Positions 25,902 through 35,203 of a stretch of 64,000 bases of DNA are shown piece after piece. The notes below the pieces were generated by a model, which saw only the letters and a program-made list of their open reading frames with translations, did not search any database and was not told where the DNA came from. Source of the DNA: Candidatus Poseidoniaceae archaeon. GTDB taxonomy: Archaea > Thermoplasmatota > Poseidoniia > Poseidoniales > Poseidoniaceae. The stretch covers positions 62,001 to 126,000 of the forward strand of contig CALHIR010000001.1 in the NCBI GenBank assembly GCA_938030705.1, given 5' to 3'. The position numbers and the translations under genes are program-made. Within the stretch, counting starts at the first letter, position 1. Every line of letters starts with the position of its first letter.

Positions 25902-27842
25902 TCAACGAACCAGCCGTTTGGCGAGGTCTGCTCCGGACAATGCGTTCAGGGTGTCGTTTGGCTCAATCCATCCTTTTCGTGCCGTCATCACGCCGTAAGC
26001 GATGTCGCTGAGGCCGCGAATGGAATGTGCATCGGGATTGATGGCGACCGGAACGCCGAGGCCCTTGGCGTGCTTGCACAGTCGCCAATCCAAATCGAGT
26101 CGGTACGGGCTGGCGTTGAGTTCAATCGCTTTGAGTCGGCCTTCTTCGTTGTGTTCTGCCATATGTTCGAGGACGGCGTATAGGTCCACTTCGTAACCTT
26201 CTCGACCCTGCAATATGCGGCCGGTGGGGTGGCCCAGAACAGTGGTGGCTGGGTGGTCGATGACCTTCAACAACTCCTCGGTGTTGTCGTGTTCGTCCCG
26301 TCCTCGCCATTTGGTCATGGCGTGAACGCTCGCCACGACGTAGTCCAATTCTGCGAGCACATCGTCAGGGTGGTCCAGTTTGCCGCCTTCGAGGATATCG
26401 GATTCCACGCCGTGAAACAGACGGAAGTCAACGCCTTGTTCGGCCCATTCTGCATTGTATTGCTGAATGGTTCGACCCTGTTCCAGCAAGTCTTCTGCAC
26501 TTGCACCGTTGGCGATTTTGAGGGTGGGGGAGTGGTCGGCAATGCCCAACCAGTTCCACCCCATCTTGCGAGCGGTGTCGGCCATAAGTTCCAAACTGGC
26601 CTCGCCGTCAGAAAGCGTGGTGTGGTTGTGCAGGGAACCTTTGATGTGGCTGGTTTCGATGAGGCTGGGCAGGCTACCCGTTTCAGCCGCGAGCACTTCG
26701 CCCATGTCCTCGCGCAATTCGGGCGGAACATAAGCGAGGCCCAAATGGGCATAGATGGCCGCTTCGTCAGCCGCACCAAGCGAGTGCACAGCCGCTTCCA
26801 TTCCCTTCAGGTCGCCGGCTTTGGTTTCGGGGATGAGGCCAAATTCGTTCAGCCGCAGGCCACGGTCAATGGCCCGTTGGCGCACGGCGATGTTGTGCTC
26901 TTTGCTACCGGTGAAGTAGGCCAAAGTGAAGGGTTCCACGTGAGGGGGGACCAATCGAACTTGTGCATCAATGGTGCCTCCCGCCTCCAGTTGTTCGTAG
27001 TCGTCTCCGCCGATAGCGTCCAAAACGTTGGGGTCAATGTGGCCGACGGTGAAGGATTCGTCAAAGATGGTGGTGTCGAGGATGAGGCTGATTTTCGAGT
27101 CGCCTGCGCCCTTGACATCCGCGATACCCGACAGGTTCAGGATGGCGTTGGCCACGGTTTCGTGGTCGGCCTCGTCGACGGCCACGACGACGTCAAGGTC
27201 GCCGATGGTGTCCTTCCGCCGTCGTGCACTGCCGGCCAACGTTGCTCGGTGGACGCCGTCAATGGCGGCGATTTTGCGTTGGAAGGCTTCGCCGTATCGA
27301 AGGCCAATGTCAAGGCGGCGACGGGCACGGAAGCGGGAGAGCAATTCAATACCGTCCAGCATGCGTTGTTGGGATTTGGCACCGAAGCCTTTCATCGGTG
27401 CAATTTGGTTGTTGAGCGCCGCTTCCTTCAAACTCGCTACCGAATCCACGCCCAATTCATCGGCCATGAGTTTGATGCGTTTTGGTCCAAGTCCCGGAAT
27501 GCCCAGCATTTCAATCAGGCCGGGCGGGGTGTTCGTGTGAAGGTCAATCCAATCATCGGGCCAGCGACCTTCTGTGATCGCTTGTGTTAACGCACTTCCG
27601 AGGCCTTTGCCGATGCCTTTCATGTTGAAGATCTCGCCACTGGCGACCAATTCGCCCAGGTCCTCGCTCAGACTTCCCAGCAAACGGCTGGCGTTTTGAT
27701 AGGAACGGACACGGAATACATTCGCCCCTTGCAGTTCGAGAAGAACGGCCACTTGGTGAAGGACATTGGCCACTTGATTGCGGGAGAAGTAAGGCGGCCC
27801 CGATGGGCGTGGTTTGGGAAGAGCAAAGGAACCGCCTGCCAT
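25902..27842 (-). CDS. polX: Family X DNA polymerase with C-terminal PHP exonuclease domain
   Basis: Gap-filling polymerase for base excision repair, with a metal-dependent 3'-5' exonuclease. The 646-residue protein has the bacterial/archaeal PolX layout. The N-terminal 8-kDa and helix-hairpin-helix region contains GIGKGLGSAL and LGIPGLGPKRIKLM. The palm has GSARRRKDTIGDLDVVV, in which GDLD gives the catalytic aspartates. A PHP domain starts at about residue 390 (HNHTTLSDGEASLE, GIADHS, HGVESD, VASVHAMTKW, NASPYRLDLDW, INPDAHS). All PHP metal ligands that can be checked by eye appear present. It heads a minus-strand set with a small membrane gene and nth, a sensible repair operon. Confidence 0.95.
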   Translation of the reverse strand: MAGGSFALPKPRPSGPPYFSRNQVANVLHQVAVLLELQGANVFRVRSYQNASRLLGSLSEDLGELVASGEIFNMKGIGKGLGSALTQAITEGRWPDDWIDLHTNTPPGLIEMLGIPGLGPKRIKLMADELGVDSVASLKEAALNNQIAPMKGFGAKSQQRMLDGIELLSRFRARRRLDIGLRYGEAFQRKIAAIDGVHRATLAGSARRRKDTIGDLDVVVAVDEADHETVANAILNLSGIADVKGAGDSKISLILDTTIFDESFTVGHIDPNVLDAIGGDDYEQLEAGGTIDAQVRLVPPHVEPFTLAYFTGSKEHNIAVRQRAIDRGLRLNEFGLIPETKAGDLKGMEAAVHSLGAADEAAIYAHLGLAYVPPELREDMGEVLAAETGSLPSLIETSHIKGSLHNHTTLSDGEASLELMADTARKMGWNWLGIADHSPTLKIANGASAEDLLEQGRTIQQYNAEWAEQGVDFRLFHGVESDILEGGKLDHPDDVLAELDYVVASVHAMTKWRGRDEHDNTEELLKVIDHPATTVLGHPTGRILQGREGYEVDLYAVLEHMAEHNEEGRLKAIELNASPYRLDLDWRLCKHAKGLGVPVAINPDAHSIRGLSDIAYGVMTARKGWIEPNDTLNALSGADLAKRLVR

Positions 27843-27921
27843 AGAAGGAAGAGGCTGACGACCCTACACAAAGGTTCGCTCTGGCCCCCATGTTCAAGAA
27901 CGCAGGGTGAGTGGGCTCTGC

Positions 27922-28251
27922 ATGGTGGATGCGGGGCTGGTGGAGGTCTTGGCTGAGGTGCTGTGCGCCTCATCGGCCATCTTGTTCACGTTCATTGCCA
28001 CCTTTTCTCGTTCGCCCACGGCTGAGAACATCGTGCAGAACATCATTTTCGTGTTGTTGATCGCCGCGGCCGGCGTCCTTTGGTGGCTACCCGCCTTGGG
28101 CGGAGAATTGTGGGGCTCCGATTATTTGCCACGACCACTCGCCCTGTTTTGTGTGATTTTGGCCATCTCGGCCCGAATGAACATCAAGGGCGAGAACGTA
28201 TCCTTCGGGGCCAACCCCCACAGCATTGGTCGTGAGCGGGAAGATGAATGA
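27922..28251 (+). CDS. Small membrane protein of unknown function
   Basis: A protein of 109 residues from ATG 27922 (114 from the GTG at 27907, equally possible). It has three hydrophobic segments: VLAEVLCASSAILFTFIATF at about residues 7-27, NIIFVLLIAAAGVLWWLPAL at about 39-58, and LALFCVILAISARMNI at about 72-87. The C-terminal tail is charged. No family was recognised. It is divergent from polX and its stop directly abuts the stop of the convergent Nfu-like gene. Confidence 0.65.
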   Translation: MVDAGLVEVLAEVLCASSAILFTFIATFSRSPTAENIVQNIIFVLLIAAAGVLWWLPALGGELWGSDYLPRPLALFCVILAISARMNIKGENVSFGANPHSIGREREDE

Positions 28252-28587
28252 TCAGATGATTTCCCCTTGTGGTTCATCGTCGCCCTTTCCATTTTCTTCG
28301 GACGCAGCCGCTTCTTTGGCCATTTTTTGATCGATAAAGGTCCGCATGTATTCTGGCAACTCTCCGTTGACGAAGATGACGTCGTTCACGTGATCCAATT
28401 TCTTCAACGAGTAGTAAATTTGCATGGCGGTCATTGGTGTTGAAGAGCATCCATTGCACCCTCCGTCAAGCGAGAGCATGATGTTGCCGTCGGAGGTGTC
28501 AATGACGTTGACCACGCCATCGTGTTCATCGAGGATCTCTTGGACAGGTCCAATCTCAGCGAGGATTTCCTCTGCAGTGATGGCCAT
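28252..28587 (-). CDS. Nfu/NifU C-terminal-domain iron-sulfur carrier
   Basis: A 111-residue protein with the NifU-like scaffold motif DGGCNGCSSTPMTAM, whose CxxC binds a transient Fe-S cluster passed on to client proteins. The start is set at the ATG at 28587 (MAITAEEILAEIGPV), with GGAGGG a few bases upstream. The open frame continues to 28698 but that part has no family similarity. The last 30 residues are acidic and low in complexity (EENGKGDDEPQG). It lies divergent from the pyrophosphatase gene, with 165 nt between their starts. Confidence 0.85.
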   Translation of the reverse strand: MAITAEEILAEIGPVQEILDEHDGVVNVIDTSDGNIMLSLDGGCNGCSSTPMTAMQIYYSLKKLDHVNDVIFVNGELPEYMRTFIDQKMAKEAAASEENGKGDDEPQGEII

Positions 28588-28752
28588 GATACCCTCCAGC
28601 GCTCCCTCCTCTTTGAACGATTGCCCCATTTCCCCAACTCCGAAACCTCGGTGGGCAATCCATAACCGGCGAGAAACACCAACAGAGCCTGTTTTCAAGG
28701 GGGAACTGCTTATGAAGGGTTCCTAAGTGGCGGGGACAACAGGTGTTTATTG

Positions 28753-30864
28753 ATGATGGAAAACATTGCACTGATTTCGGCAGCCGCAGGGGCCCTTGGA
28801 TTGGCCATTGCGTTCATGCTCTACCAACAAGTGAACAAAGTGAAGATCGACAACGAAAAGGTTGCCGATATTACCGATGAAATTCAGAAAGGAGCCATGG
28901 CGTTCCTTTTCGCCGAGTACCGTGTCCTCGCCGTGTTCTGTGTCGCTGTGGGCGGTTTGCTCTTTTGGCTGAACGATTATGAAATCGAGACAACGCTTGC
29001 CTTCTTTGCAGGTGCTTTGACCTCTGTCCTCGCTGGATTCTCCGGCATGCGAGCTGCGACGTCGGCCAATGGACGAACGGCCATGGCGGCCAAGTCCGAC
29101 GGCCAAGCCGGCGCACTTGCTGTCTCCTACAACGGCGGTGCCGTCATGGGTCTCTCCGTGGGCGGGCTCGGCCTCCTCGGTATTTCTTTGGTTGCTTTCT
29201 GGCTCGGCGCTGGTGAGACCGACGCTGACGGTGGCATGAACGTGATTTCGGCCGCTGCAGGATTTGGCATGGGTGCTTCGTCCATCGCCCTCTTCGCTCG
29301 TGTTGGTGGAGGTATCTACACCAAAGCCGCTGACGTCGGTGCTGACCTTGTCGGTAAGGTCGAAGCAGGTATTCCCGAAGACGACCCTCGCAACCCTGGT
29401 GTTATCGCTGACAACGTTGGTGACAACGTCGGCGATGTCGCCGGTATGGGCGCAGACATCTTCGAATCTTTCGTCGGCTCCATCATCGCTGCCATGGTCA
29501 TCGCCAACGAATTTGTTGCGGTTAACGGTACCAACGTCGCTCCAGACTACGTCATGATGCCCATCCTCCTCGGCTTGATTGGTTATATCGCCAGCGTCAT
29601 CGGCGTGTTCTCTATGACCTTCCTCAAGAACGGCAGCGATCCTGCTGCTGCTCTCCGAAACACCACGTTCATCGGCGCCCTCCTGTTCTGGGCTGGTGGC
29701 TACGGTGCCATCAGTGCAGAGTTGATTGCTGTTGATATCGCAGTCATGCACGCCGTTGTACTCGGAAGCGTTGTGGGCATCCTCATTGGATTGGTCACCG
29801 AATATTACACGGGCATTGAACCCGTTTTCGGTATCAAAACGAAAGCCATTCCTCACATCGGTGAAATGTCCAAGACGGGCCCTGCTACCAACGCTATCGC
29901 TGGGCTTTCGGTCGGCATGATGTCGACCTTCGTTCCCATTGTTCTCATCGCCGGAGGCATCCTCGGGGCCAGCGAGTTCGGTGCCAGCATTGGAAGCGAG
30001 AACGCCTACGGTCTGTACTGTATTGCCATGGCGGCCATGGGTATGCTCGCAACCGTGGGTGTCACCATGACCGTGGACGCCTACGGGCCAGTGGCCGATA
30101 ACGCAGGTGGCATCGCTGAGATGAGTGGTCTTGGCGACGATGTTCGTGCCATCACGGATGAACTTGACTCCATCGGAAACACCACGGCTGCGGTTGGTAA
30201 GGGATTCGCTATTGGTTCCGCTGCCTTGACCGCACTTGCTCTCTTTGCTGCCTACACCACCGCCGTCGGTGGCGTGGAACTCGATTTGACGACCCCTCGT
30301 GTGGTCATCGGTCTGTTGATTGGCGGTGGTCTTCCCTTCGTCGTTGCAGCCATGACCATGACATCCGTCGGCAAGGCTGCTGGCGACATGGTTGTTGAAA
30401 TCCGCCGACAATTCAAGGAAATCCCAGGACTTCTTGAAGGAAAGGAAGGTGTCAAACCTGACTCCCAAACGTGCGTTGACATTTCCACAAAGGCGGCTCT
30501 TCGAGAAATGGTTGGTCCCGGCGTTGTTGCCATTCTCGCTCCAATCGTCATTGGCATGGGATTGGGCACCGCTGCCCTCGGCGGCATGCTCGCCGGGTCG
30601 CTCGTCACTGGCGTGCTGATGGCCCTCTTCATGGCCAACGCCGGTGGTGCTTGGGATAACGCCAAGAAAGCCATTGAGCAAGACCACATTCCAGGTGCAA
30701 AGAAAGGCGATGCTGCTCACGATGCAGCGGTTATCGGCGACACCATCGGCGATCCGTTCAAAGACACCTCTGGGCCTTCGTTGAACATTCTCATCAAGTT
30801 GATGTCCATTGTAGCCGTGGTCCTTGCGGGCACCGGAAAGTTGAGCGAAAACGGCCTTCTGTGA
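28753..30864 (+). CDS. hppA: Membrane-bound ion-translocating pyrophosphatase, K+-dependent type
   Basis: Hydrolyses pyrophosphate and pumps H+ (or Na+) across the membrane. The protein has 703 residues with about 16 helices. The active-site loop [20 protein letters not shown], the [16 protein letters not shown] motif and the later acidic sites ([27 protein letters not shown]) are all present. In the region that separates the two classes it reads [10 protein letters not shown]. Ala at that place marks K+-dependent enzymes, while K+-independent ones have Lys. H+ versus Na+ pumping was not decided. The ATG at 28753 has AGGTG seven bases upstream; TTG 28750 and ATG 28756 are alternatives. Confidence 0.97.
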   Translation: MMENIALISAAAGALGLAIAFMLYQQVNKVKIDNEKVADITDEIQKGAMAFLFAEYRVLAVFCVAVGGLLFWLNDYEIETTLAFFAGALTSVLAGFSGMRAATSANGRTAMAAKSDGQAGALAVSYNGGAVMGLSVGGLGLLGISLVAFWLGAGETDADGGMNVISAAAGFGMGASSIALFARVGGGIYTKAADVGADLVGKVEAGIPEDDPRNPGVIADNVGDNVGDVAGMGADIFESFVGSIIAAMVIANEFVAVNGTNVAPDYVMMPILLGLIGYIASVIGVFSMTFLKNGSDPAAALRNTTFIGALLFWAGGYGAISAELIAVDIAVMHAVVLGSVVGILIGLVTEYYTGIEPVFGIKTKAIPHIGEMSKTGPATNAIAGLSVGMMSTFVPIVLIAGGILGASEFGASIGSENAYGLYCIAMAAMGMLATVGVTMTVDAYGPVADNAGGIAEMSGLGDDVRAITDELDSIGNTTAAVGKGFAIGSAALTALALFAAYTTAVGGVELDLTTPRVVIGLLIGGGLPFVVAAMTMTSVGKAAGDMVVEIRRQFKEIPGLLEGKEGVKPDSQTCVDISTKAALREMVGPGVVAILAPIVIGMGLGTAALGGMLAGSLVTGVLMALFMANAGGAWDNAKKAIEQDHIPGAKKGDAAHDAAVIGDTIGDPFKDTSGPSLNILIKLMSIVAVVLAGTGKLSENGLL

Positions 30865-30888
30865 GTTCAGGTCGGGGAACTGGCCTCT

Positions 30889-30903
30889 CGCTCACGTTGA
30901 GCG
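30889..30903 (+). terminator. Hairpin after the pyrophosphatase gene
   Basis: CGCTCA and TGAGCG form a perfect 6-bp stem around CGT, 25 nt after the hppA stop, followed by TTAGCCTTTC. Position and the following T residues suggest a transcript end or mRNA 3' stability element. The stem is short, so support is modest. Confidence 0.4.
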
Positions 30904-30937
30904 TTAGCCTTTCAAGGAGGGTGCGAGAGCGCTAGTC

Positions 30938-31894
30938 ATGCGAAGGATGGGGCTGATGGTTTGGCTCATGCTCTCATTGAGTCTTGCAGGTTGTCTGGAA
31001 GGCCCCACGGTCCCATCAAACACCCGTGGAGACACGACCGAGGATGAACTTCAATTGCCCGCTTGGGAGGTGGGCGATCAGTGGCTTTACACCTTCATTA
31101 CGCCCCAGTTTGGTGAAGACAGCGCCCGCCTCGTGGTCGCAGAGGTTGACAACGAGTCAGGGCTCTACCGGTTGGGCATCTCCAACGAACGTGAAGCCCA
31201 GCGCCACGCCGTCATCAATCACAACCCCTTCTTGGGACGAATCACCATGGACGGGCTCTCTGTTTACGAACAAGGTGAGCCTCAGCCCGTGTTCAACTTC
31301 CCGTGGGAAGAAGGTGCGGAATGGCAATTCACCTTGCTCGGTCAAGCGTGGAGTGCCAGCACGGTCTCGATTTACAACGGCGTAGTTGATGTCTTTGCTC
31401 AGTCGGACGAGGGGCACCGCCTCATCTATTCCTTCAACGGCCGAAACGGCTTCCTCGATTCGCTGGTATGGTCTGACGCTGACGATGTTGAACAATTGCG
31501 AATGGAACTGACACAAACCAAAACAGGGTATGAGGGCGACGTTTACTTTTACCAAGCAAGGGATTTGCTCGACAGCCTCTACCAAGAAAACGAGAACGAT
31601 ATCTACGATTCCTTCCTCGACAGCGGCCATCCCGACGGCAACGATTGGGATGTGCTGGTGTGGTACTTGGATGTGGATATTGCACAAGGTGGTTCTGGAA
31701 CCTTGACCATGAAAGATCACCAAGGTGCCTCGCCGTTGACCCGTGCATGGGGTTCGGGAGCATCGGAGAAAGGCGCCATTGGAACCATCCCCTCGTTAAC
31801 GGGGGATTACTCACTGACCATCACGCTCCGTGGGCCATCATCAGAACTCCACCTCAAAGTGGCCGGTGGCATCATCACGGAATGGACCCTTTGA
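30938..31894 (+). CDS. Secreted lipoprotein of unknown function
   Basis: A 318-residue protein with a typical lipoprotein signal: MRRMGLMVWLMLSLSLAGC, lipobox LAGC with the lipidated Cys at residue 19. The mature part is rich in Trp, Asp and aromatic beta-strands (AWEVGDQWLYTF, FNFPWEEGAEWQFTL) and ends in a hydrophobic strand pair (LTITLRGPSSELHLKVAGG). It is likely anchored to the outer face of the cytoplasmic membrane. No enzyme motif was found. It is 9 nt upstream of the esterase-like gene, so the pair may be co-expressed. Confidence 0.8.
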   Translation: MRRMGLMVWLMLSLSLAGCLEGPTVPSNTRGDTTEDELQLPAWEVGDQWLYTFITPQFGEDSARLVVAEVDNESGLYRLGISNEREAQRHAVINHNPFLGRITMDGLSVYEQGEPQPVFNFPWEEGAEWQFTLLGQAWSASTVSIYNGVVDVFAQSDEGHRLIYSFNGRNGFLDSLVWSDADDVEQLRMELTQTKTGYEGDVYFYQARDLLDSLYQENENDIYDSFLDSGHPDGNDWDVLVWYLDVDIAQGGSGTLTMKDHQGASPLTRAWGSGASEKGAIGTIPSLTGDYSLTITLRGPSSELHLKVAGGIITEWTL

Positions 31895-31903
31895 GGTGAT
31901 GAC

Positions 31904-32506
31904 GTGCCCACCCTCATCATGATGCACGGGATGACAGGCGACGCCTCCATGATGCGTCCCTTTGCCGAAAAAATCCTCCCTGATGGATGGACATTGCTCG
32001 TTCCAGAGGCACGTTTTCGCCATCCAAACCGTGGCTTCACCTGGTGGCGATACGAAGACTTTGATGCCGACGTCACTCGGAGAGGGACGCTTTCGAGAAG
32101 AGAATTGATGGACGTTGATTCCAGCCTTTCCCAACTCGAGAAAATCATTGCCGAGGAAGCGCCGCTCGGTCTTTTGGTTGTGGGTGGTTTTTCTCAAGGA
32201 GGCGCCATGGCGCAAGAACTGCTCCAGCTCCCCATCGCCGACCGGATCGCGGGCGTTGTCTGTATGGGGACGCGTCTTGTCCGTCCGATGGAACTCCGTC
32301 TTCGGTTGTCCGAATTGGAAAAGAAGCGAATGTTTTGGATGCACGGTGAAAAGGACATCAGGGTGCCACTCGAAGACGGTTGGGCGGTCGCTCACACCTT
32401 TGAGTCAGCGGGATGGTCGGTGGAACTCATTGAGCACCCGAAAGGCCACATGATTCCAGTCGAACATCACGACGCTTTGAAGGAATGGCTCACGACGTTT
32501 TCTTGA
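31904..32506 (+). CDS. Alpha/beta-hydrolase, phospholipase/carboxylesterase type
   Basis: A 200-residue hydrolase. The nucleophile elbow is GFSQGG at about residues 97-102 (Ser about 99), with the likely acid Asp in HGEKDIRVP (about 150) and the His in PKGHMIP (about 182). An oxyanion-type HGMTGD follows the first strand. This matches the small carboxylesterase/acyl-protein thioesterase group acting on short acyl esters. The start is a GTG at 31904, which suits the size of the family. The last 17 nt overlap the convergent glutaredoxin-like gene. The actual substrate is unknown. Confidence 0.85.
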   Translation: MPTLIMMHGMTGDASMMRPFAEKILPDGWTLLVPEARFRHPNRGFTWWRYEDFDADVTRRGTLSRRELMDVDSSLSQLEKIIAEEAPLGLLVVGGFSQGGAMAQELLQLPIADRIAGVVCMGTRLVRPMELRLRLSELEKKRMFWMHGEKDIRVPLEDGWAVAHTFESAGWSVELIEHPKGHMIPVEHHDALKEWLTTFS

Positions 32507-32774
32507 GGTAGCGATTTGTTTCATCAAATCCACCGATGAAAAGGGCTTGCTCGCCTCGCAAATCAAACACCACGGGCACCGTCCGGTGGCCGGTTGCTTG
32601 CACCACACCTTGCCGCATACCGTCGTGGTGGTCGAAATTGTACTCGGTATAACTCAAATCCTTCCCTTCGAGCAGATTCTTGAGTGCACGGCAATAGCCG
32701 CAAAAATCACCGGTGTAGATAAGGAAGTCCGTGTCCGTCAACGATGCGTGCTCAAGAATCATGGCCTCGGACAT
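32490..32774 (-). CDS. Glutaredoxin-like thiol-disulfide protein
   Basis: A 94-residue thioredoxin-fold protein with the redox motif GDFCGYCRALKNLLE (CGYC at about residues 23-26) and the cis-Pro segment RTVPVVFDL followed by GGFDE, as in glutaredoxins. It would reduce disulfides or glutathione-like mixed disulfides in the cytosol. The ATG at 32774 is chosen because the upstream open part has no glutaredoxin similarity. It is convergent with the esterase-like gene and shares 17 nt with it. Confidence 0.85.
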   Translation of the reverse strand: MSEAMILEHASLTDTDFLIYTGDFCGYCRALKNLLEGKDLSYTEYNFDHHDGMRQGVVQATGHRTVPVVFDLRGEQALFIGGFDETNRYLKKTS

Positions 32775-32882
32775 GAACCAAAACAAGGCACAGTCCCCTT
32801 TAACGCCTTGTCCTCTCTTTGGATTCAACGGTGCTTCTTGGCGTTGGATAAGTTCAATGAGCGTCCTTCATGTCCAAACGTC

Positions 32883-33092
32883 ATGCCTCGGATGGTCTGC
32901 ATCGATTGCGGAGCCGTCGAATACGAAGCCTCGTCGCTGCACAGCATGTTGGTGAAGATGATGCCCCATTACCTCGACCGACACCACGATGTCATCTCGG
33001 GAGAGGCAACCGAGCCACGCGAGACGTGGATGGACCGATTTTCGCTTGCCTACAAAGCAGCTGAAGAACAAGACATCCACTTTTCTCGGTAG
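32883..33092 (+). CDS. Small CxxC/His protein, possible zinc-binding
   Basis: A 69-residue protein, MPRMVCIDCGAVEYEASSLH and onward, with one CxxC (residues 6-9) and a later His cluster (HYLDRHHD, about residues 28-35). Together these could bind one metal ion. The remaining half is charged helix. The ATG at 32883 is chosen because the open frame upstream overlaps the antisense glutaredoxin gene and has no recognisable content. It lies 48 nt upstream of the FMN reductase-like gene on the same strand. Function unknown. Confidence 0.55.
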   Translation: MPRMVCIDCGAVEYEASSLHSMLVKMMPHYLDRHHDVISGEATEPRETWMDRFSLAYKAAEEQDIHFSR

Positions 33093-33140
33093 CGGGTTTG
33101 AAACTGGCAATCATAAAGTGGACCACGCTTTCGCTGGAAC

Positions 33141-33641
33141 ATGGCGAGCCTTGTTTTCATCCACGCCTCTGACGGCAAGAATGCTGACTTGGCCCGAGAG
33201 GTTGAAGTTCGCGCCGTAGAAATGGGTCACGATGTTGAACATGTTTCGCTCAACGCGTTCGATTTCCCTGTTTACACGATTGCGCAAGAAGAAACGACGG
33301 GTGCCCCCGAGGGACTTGATGGCCTCATCAATACGCTTGACCGTGGCGAGGCCTGGTTTGTGTTCGCACCGGAATACAACGGCTCTTTTCCGCCCGTTCT
33401 CAACAACGCCATCGCTTGGCTTAGTCGAACGGGGAAAGACTTCCGAAGATTGTTCAGAGATCGTACGGTCGCTCTCGGCACCCATTCAGGAGGCGGTGGA
33501 CAACATGTTATCATGGCCATGCGTATGCAATTTTCATACCTCGGATGCGTGGTTATCGGTCGCTCGCTTGTTTGCAACAAAAACAAACCTGCGAACCCTG
33601 AAACCGTTGAAGCCATCCTGAACTCCATGACCCAAAGGTGA
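33141..33641 (+). CDS. NADPH-dependent FMN reductase family protein (flavodoxin-like)
   Basis: A 166-residue flavodoxin-fold protein with the family loop FAPEYNGSFPPVLNNAIAWL at about residues 74-93, the site that binds FMN and NAD(P)H in NADPH-dependent FMN/azo/chromate reductases. A second flavin loop, GTHSGGGGQH, is at about 116-125. The first loop (IHASDGKNADLA) is shorter than in some relatives. The following pirin gene begins 4 nt after its stop, so the two probably form an operon. The electron acceptor is not known. Confidence 0.87.
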   Translation: MASLVFIHASDGKNADLAREVEVRAVEMGHDVEHVSLNAFDFPVYTIAQEETTGAPEGLDGLINTLDRGEAWFVFAPEYNGSFPPVLNNAIAWLSRTGKDFRRLFRDRTVALGTHSGGGGQHVIMAMRMQFSYLGCVVIGRSLVCNKNKPANPETVEAILNSMTQR

Positions 33642-33645
33642 AACC

Positions 33646-34485
33646 ATGAAACGAACACTGCATTCCATTGTACCGACGCACACCGTTCTCGAGGGAGGGG
33701 GCTTCAAAGTCCGCCGTCCTGCGGCCATGGGCCGTTTGATGAGCCCCTTCTTGCTTCTGGATGAGATGGGCCCCGTAAATTACGGCCCGGGCGAAGCCGT
33801 TGGTGCGCCCGACCATCCGCATCGTGGCTTCGAGACCGTCACCTACTTGCTTGCGGGTGGCATGAAGCACGCTGACTCGGCTGGAAATAGCGGAGACCTC
33901 AACCCGGGCGATGTGCAGTGGATGACGGCCGGACGGGGCGTGATTCATTCAGAATTGCCGCAGGACCACATGATGGAGAACGGCGGGCGAATGCACGGCT
34001 TCCAAATCTGGGTGAACCTTCCCGCCAAGGACAAGATGATGCCCCCTCGCTACCAAGACATCCCTTCACAGGACATCCCCGAGGCTTCCAATGAGGAGGG
34101 CACGGTCTGGGCCAAGGTCATCGCCGGTGAGGCACTCGGCGTGAAAGCCGTCATCGACACGGTCATACCCATCACGTACATTCACCTCAAATTGAAACCC
34201 GGTGCCGCCTACACACACGCATGCGAAACCGACCACAACGTGATGATTTATGCCTTCGGCGGTTCAATGGACATCGAAGGGCGTTCGCTTCATGACGGTG
34301 GCTTGGGCCTTCTCTCTGAAGGCGATGCGGTCACCTTGGTCGCCGAGGAAGACGGGGCTGAATTGCTCATCCTCGGCGGTCCTGAATTGGGTGAACCCAT
34401 CGCTCGCTATGGGCCGTTTGTCATGAACACCCGGCAGGAAATTTACCAGGCCATTGAGGATTACAACAACGGAACGCTGGCTTGA
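33646..34485 (+). CDS. Pirin family protein
   Basis: A 279-residue bicupin. The N-terminal cupin has the metal-binding pattern DHPHRGFETVTYLL with later His and Glu residues (VQWMTAGRGVIHSELP) typical of pirins. The C-terminal cupin is present (YTHACETDHNVMIYAFGG). Some pirins act as quercetin-type dioxygenases, others bind partner proteins; which applies here cannot be seen. It is 4 nt downstream of the FMN reductase-like gene and its stop abuts the stop of the convergent peroxiredoxin gene. Confidence 0.93.
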   Translation: MKRTLHSIVPTHTVLEGGGFKVRRPAAMGRLMSPFLLLDEMGPVNYGPGEAVGAPDHPHRGFETVTYLLAGGMKHADSAGNSGDLNPGDVQWMTAGRGVIHSELPQDHMMENGGRMHGFQIWVNLPAKDKMMPPRYQDIPSQDIPEASNEEGTVWAKVIAGEALGVKAVIDTVIPITYIHLKLKPGAAYTHACETDHNVMIYAFGGSMDIEGRSLHDGGLGLLSEGDAVTLVAEEDGAELLILGGPELGEPIARYGPFVMNTRQEIYQAIEDYNNGTLA

Positions 34486-34947
34486 TCACTGAGCACAGTG
34501 GGCAAGAATGGCTTCGTAGTCGGGTTCTTGGCCCAAACTCTCGCAAACCCACACATAGCCGACCGTACCGTCTGCTTCAACGATGACAACGCCTCGGTTC
34601 GCCACGGTGTAGCCGTCGATGACAAAGTTCTCGAACGTCATGCCATAGTCGGTGATCATCGTTCGGTGTACATCGGAAAGCAAGGTGAACTCAATGCCGT
34701 TTTCCTTGGCAAAGGCGCCGTTGGCAAAAGGGGAATCCACCGACACACCGAAAACGGTGGCGCCTGTCTTGTTGAGGGCAGCCATGGAATCTTGGAAGGA
34801 GCACATCTCCGTCGTGCAAACGCCCGTGAAAGCTGCGGGGTAAAAGGCGAGGACAACACGTTCGCCTGCATGATCTGCGAGGCTGATTTTGCTCTTGTCC
34901 GTGGCGGTGAGGGTAAAGGCGGGGGCGGTGTCTCCTGGGCTGACCAT
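34486..34947 (-). CDS. Peroxiredoxin, AhpE/1-Cys-like
   Basis: A 153-residue peroxiredoxin with active loop FYPAAFTGVCTTEMCSFQD, where the first Cys is the peroxidatic residue preceded by TGV as in AhpE/AhpC-like proteins. A second Cys five residues later could form the resolving disulfide. The ATG at 34947 has GAGGAAA about five bases upstream; a longer frame starts at 34971. It is a second peroxide-detoxifying enzyme in this window, distinct from the BCP-type gene near 10.0-10.5 kb. Confidence 0.92.
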   Translation of the reverse strand: MVSPGDTAPAFTLTATDKSKISLADHAGERVVLAFYPAAFTGVCTTEMCSFQDSMAALNKTGATVFGVSVDSPFANGAFAKENGIEFTLLSDVHRTMITDYGMTFENFVIDGYTVANRGVVIVEADGTVGYVWVCESLGQEPDYEAILAHCAQ

Positions 34948-35069
34948 GCGATTTCCTCGGTCATGAGGCATCTAAAGTTTCTCGCACCGGATGCTACGAA
35001 TTGGTGTGTGAATGAACCGGTTCCGATGCGCCCATTTTAGTTATTAAATGGTGCTTGCTTTGGCAATGT

Positions 35070-35143
35070 GCTCGCGCCGGGATTCGAACCCGGGTCGACG
35101 GGATGAAAACCCGTAATGATGGACCTGACTACACCACGCGAGC
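35070..35143 (-). tRNA. tRNA-Glu (anticodon UUC)
   Basis: On the minus strand the 74-nt sequence folds as a tRNA. A 7-bp acceptor stem is formed by GCTCGCG and CGCGAGC. An anticodon stem ACGGG/CCCGT encloses the loop TTTTCAT, so the anticodon is TTC. A T-stem CCGGG/CCCGG encloses TTCGAAT, and a normal D-arm is present. No CCA is encoded and no intron is seen. It sits alone between the peroxiredoxin and DedA-like genes. Confidence 0.97.
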
Positions 35144-35166
35144 GGCGTTTGCCCCACTTGCGCCCT

Positions 35167-35177
35167 GTTCATAACCG
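35167..35177 (-). promoter_or_regulatory. Putative TATA box for tRNA-Glu
   Basis: The minus-strand sequence GGTTATGAAC lies about 24-34 nt upstream of the first tRNA base, the place expected for an archaeal TATA element on a short-leader tRNA transcript. Only position and AT content support it. Confidence 0.4.
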
Positions 35178-35203
35178 TTCCCGTGTCATACGGTCGTGAA
35201 GGT

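Noticed and set aside
26229-27590. A 453-codon plus-strand frame within polX
   Set aside because: It is the shadow of the well-supported PolX/PHP gene; no motif or start signal supports it.
28747-30720. A 657-codon open frame on the minus strand opposite the pyrophosphatase gene
   Set aside because: It mirrors the codon bias of hppA, which has all family motifs. The antisense product is low-complexity (His, Gly, Asp, Asn-rich) and resembles no family.
32547-32882. Longer form of the small CxxC protein beginning at 32547
   Set aside because: The upstream part is antisense to the glutaredoxin gene and has no independent similarity.
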